Source: Rickettsiales bacterium
GTDB lineage: Bacteria > Pseudomonadota > Alphaproteobacteria > Rickettsiales > UBA3002
Reading direction: 5' to 3'
Assembly (NCBI GenBank): GCA_002725445.1
Contig: PBPD01000044.1
Span: 1-15,404 of the forward strand
DNA length: 15,404 nt
In this document: piece after piece, positions 14,591 through 15,404 of the stretch
How positions within the stretch are numbered: position 1 is the stretch's first letter
Layout: every line of letters starts with the position of its first letter
Notes under the pieces: generated by a model
What the model was told of the DNA's origin: nothing
Seen by the model: only the letters and a program-made list of their open reading frames with translations
Databases searched by the model: none
Program-made: the position numbers and the translations under genes

Positions 14591-15062
14591 ATTCATTTCC
14601 GTTTTTGCCTGTTTCTTGTTCATTGCTGCGTTTGTTCTAGATGGACTAAGCACGCAACCCAACAACGCCAATGCTAGCGACATAGAGCTAAAAGCTTTTT
14701 GGTCGCCACCCACCATTGCCGCCTCGCGCGTTGGTATTGCGTATGGCACCATCCATAATATGGGTGAAGATATTGTTACCTTAACAGCGGTAAAGAGTGA
14801 CAAAGCAGAATCGGTCGAATTGCACACCACCATGATGGAAAATGACATCATGCAAATGCGCAAAGTTGACACGCTGGACATTCAACCCAATGGCCATGCA
14901 ACGCTAGCCCCCGGCGGACTGCACATCATGCTGATTGGCTTAAAAGATGCGCTTGAGGCTGGCAACAGCTTTCCGCTGACATTGGAATTTGCCGACCGCC
15001 CTGAACTCACCGTGAACGTTCAGGTGAAAAAGCCGGAAGCGCAAATAGCGCCTGCACATTAA
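14574..15062 (+). CDS. PCuAC family periplasmic copper chaperone
   Basis: PCuAC proteins carry Cu(I) in the periplasm and pass it to oxidase subunits, often together with SCO proteins. The 162-residue product has an N-terminal hydrophobic signal (about 6-24). Its domain carries the exact H-x10-M-x21-H-x-M copper motif: His84, Met95, His117 and Met119, in VELHTTMM, MQMRKV and GGLHIMLIGL. The ATG overlaps the end of the SCO1 gene by 17 bases, so the two are translated from one message. Length is typical. It ends in a short tail, EAQIAPAH, whose codons form part of a hairpin-capable sequence. The family call is firm. Confidence 0.94.
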   Translation: MWPKIKFISVFACFLFIAAFVLDGLSTQPNNANASDIELKAFWSPPTIAASRVGIAYGTIHNMGEDIVTLTAVKSDKAESVELHTTMMENDIMQMRKVDTLDIQPNGHATLAPGGLHIMLIGLKDALEAGNSFPLTLEFADRPELTVNVQVKKPEAQIAPAH

Positions 15063-15070
15063 TTTGCGCT
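15038..15070 (+). terminator. Possible stem-loop at the end of the copper gene pair
   Basis: AGCGCAAAT (15038-15046) and ATTTGCGCT (15062-15070) are perfectly complementary over nine bases with a 15-base loop, and the stem spans the PCuAC stop codon. The following bases (ACTCACCTAGTTGTGC) have no T run, so an intrinsic terminator is doubtful. An mRNA 3' stabiliser, a weak terminator or chance are alternatives. Confidence 0.3.
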
Positions 15071-15097
15071 ACTCACCTAGTTGTGCTTGTTTAGGGT

Positions 15098-15404
15098 ATG
15101 ACCTCAGCCACTGATCCATATACTGGCCCGCGCCGCGGTTTCATGTTTGTGTTATCCTCGCCGTCTGGCGCTGGTAAAACCACGCTTTCCCGCCGTTTGC
15201 TTGGCAATCACCCGGGGGTGAGCATTTCCATTTCGGTTACTACGCGCCCCAAACGCCCAGGCGAAATAGATAAGCAAGATTATCATTTCATCGACGATGC
15301 GGAATTCACACAGATGGTAACCGACGGTACATTGCTGGAACATGCCACCGTATTTGATTATAAATACGGCACGCCAGCAGAACAGGTGGAACAGGCGCTG
15401 AATA
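15098..15404 (+). CDS. gmk: Guanylate kinase, N-terminal part cut by the window edge
   Basis: Guanylate kinase phosphorylates GMP to GDP. The first 102 residues are present. They show the P-loop SSPSGAGKTTLSRRLL, the GMP-binding segment SVTTRPKRPGEIDKQDYHFI, and LLEHATVFDYKYGTP, all canonical. The ATG at 15098 gives an N-terminal lead of about 15 residues before FMFVLSSPSG, similar to other alphaproteobacterial members; an internal ATG at 15143 would shorten it. Only a GGG directly before the ATG resembles a ribosome site. It follows the copper pair by 35 bases, and whether it shares their message is unclear. Confidence 0.95.
   Translation, partial: MTSATDPYTGPRRGFMFVLSSPSGAGKTTLSRRLLGNHPGVSISISVTTRPKRPGEIDKQDYHFIDDAEFTQMVTDGTLLEHATVFDYKYGTPAEQVEQALN

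Overview
The window looks like a chromosomal segment of an alphaproteobacterium with roughly balanced base composition. The main evidence is the run rpiB - glyA - nrdR - ribD - ribE - ribBA-like - ribH - nusB - thiL, followed by bamE head-to-head with a cytochrome bc1 (CBP3/UQCC1-type) chaperone. This order and these families are typical of Alphaproteobacteria. The MshL-type secretin is less usual for that class, so I do not name an order or genus.

Left block (1-3468, minus strand). A closely spaced leftward operon encodes a lipoprotein secretin of the MshL type, an ABC-2-like membrane permease, an N-terminally anchored protein of unknown function, and the start of another hydrophobic protein that runs off the window. 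Gaps are only 8-14 bases. A 175-base AT-rich spacer with two inverted repeats (3469-3643) separates it from a prepilin peptidase gene (pilD type, 3644-4426), also on the minus strand. Secretin and prepilin peptidase point to a type IV pilus or type II secretion machine.

Central block (4621-11985, plus strand). Ten genes run in one direction with gaps of 23 bases or less, several overlapping. They are a pentose phosphate isomerase (rpiB), a small membrane protein, serine hydroxymethyltransferase, the ribonucleotide reductase repressor NrdR, four riboflavin biosynthesis enzymes, the antitermination factor NusB and thiamine-monophosphate kinase. The RibBA-like protein has a normal DHBP synthase half, but its GTP cyclohydrolase II half has lost all three zinc cysteines. 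The cluster therefore lacks a recognisable first enzyme for the GTP branch, and a separate ribA is expected elsewhere in the genome.

Right block (11994-15404). bamE (outer membrane assembly lipoprotein) lies convergent to thiL. Its most likely start codon is 2 bases from that of the divergent cytochrome bc1 chaperone gene. Next, on the minus strand, is an unrecognised Ala/Ser/Pro/Asn-rich protein preceded by the best promoter in the window (TTGACA, 17 bases, TATAGT). A copper pair follows on the plus strand: a SCO1/SenC protein and a PCuAC copper chaperone, overlapping by 17 bases, which together fit copper delivery to cytochrome oxidase. The window ends inside guanylate kinase (gmk).

I see no rRNA, tRNA, CRISPR array, insertion sequence or prophage gene. 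No region longer than 300 bases lacks a gene. The least ordinary content is the secretin/permease operon, the degenerate RibA half, the unknown low-complexity protein with its strong promoter, and the almost abutting divergent starts of bamE and the chaperone.
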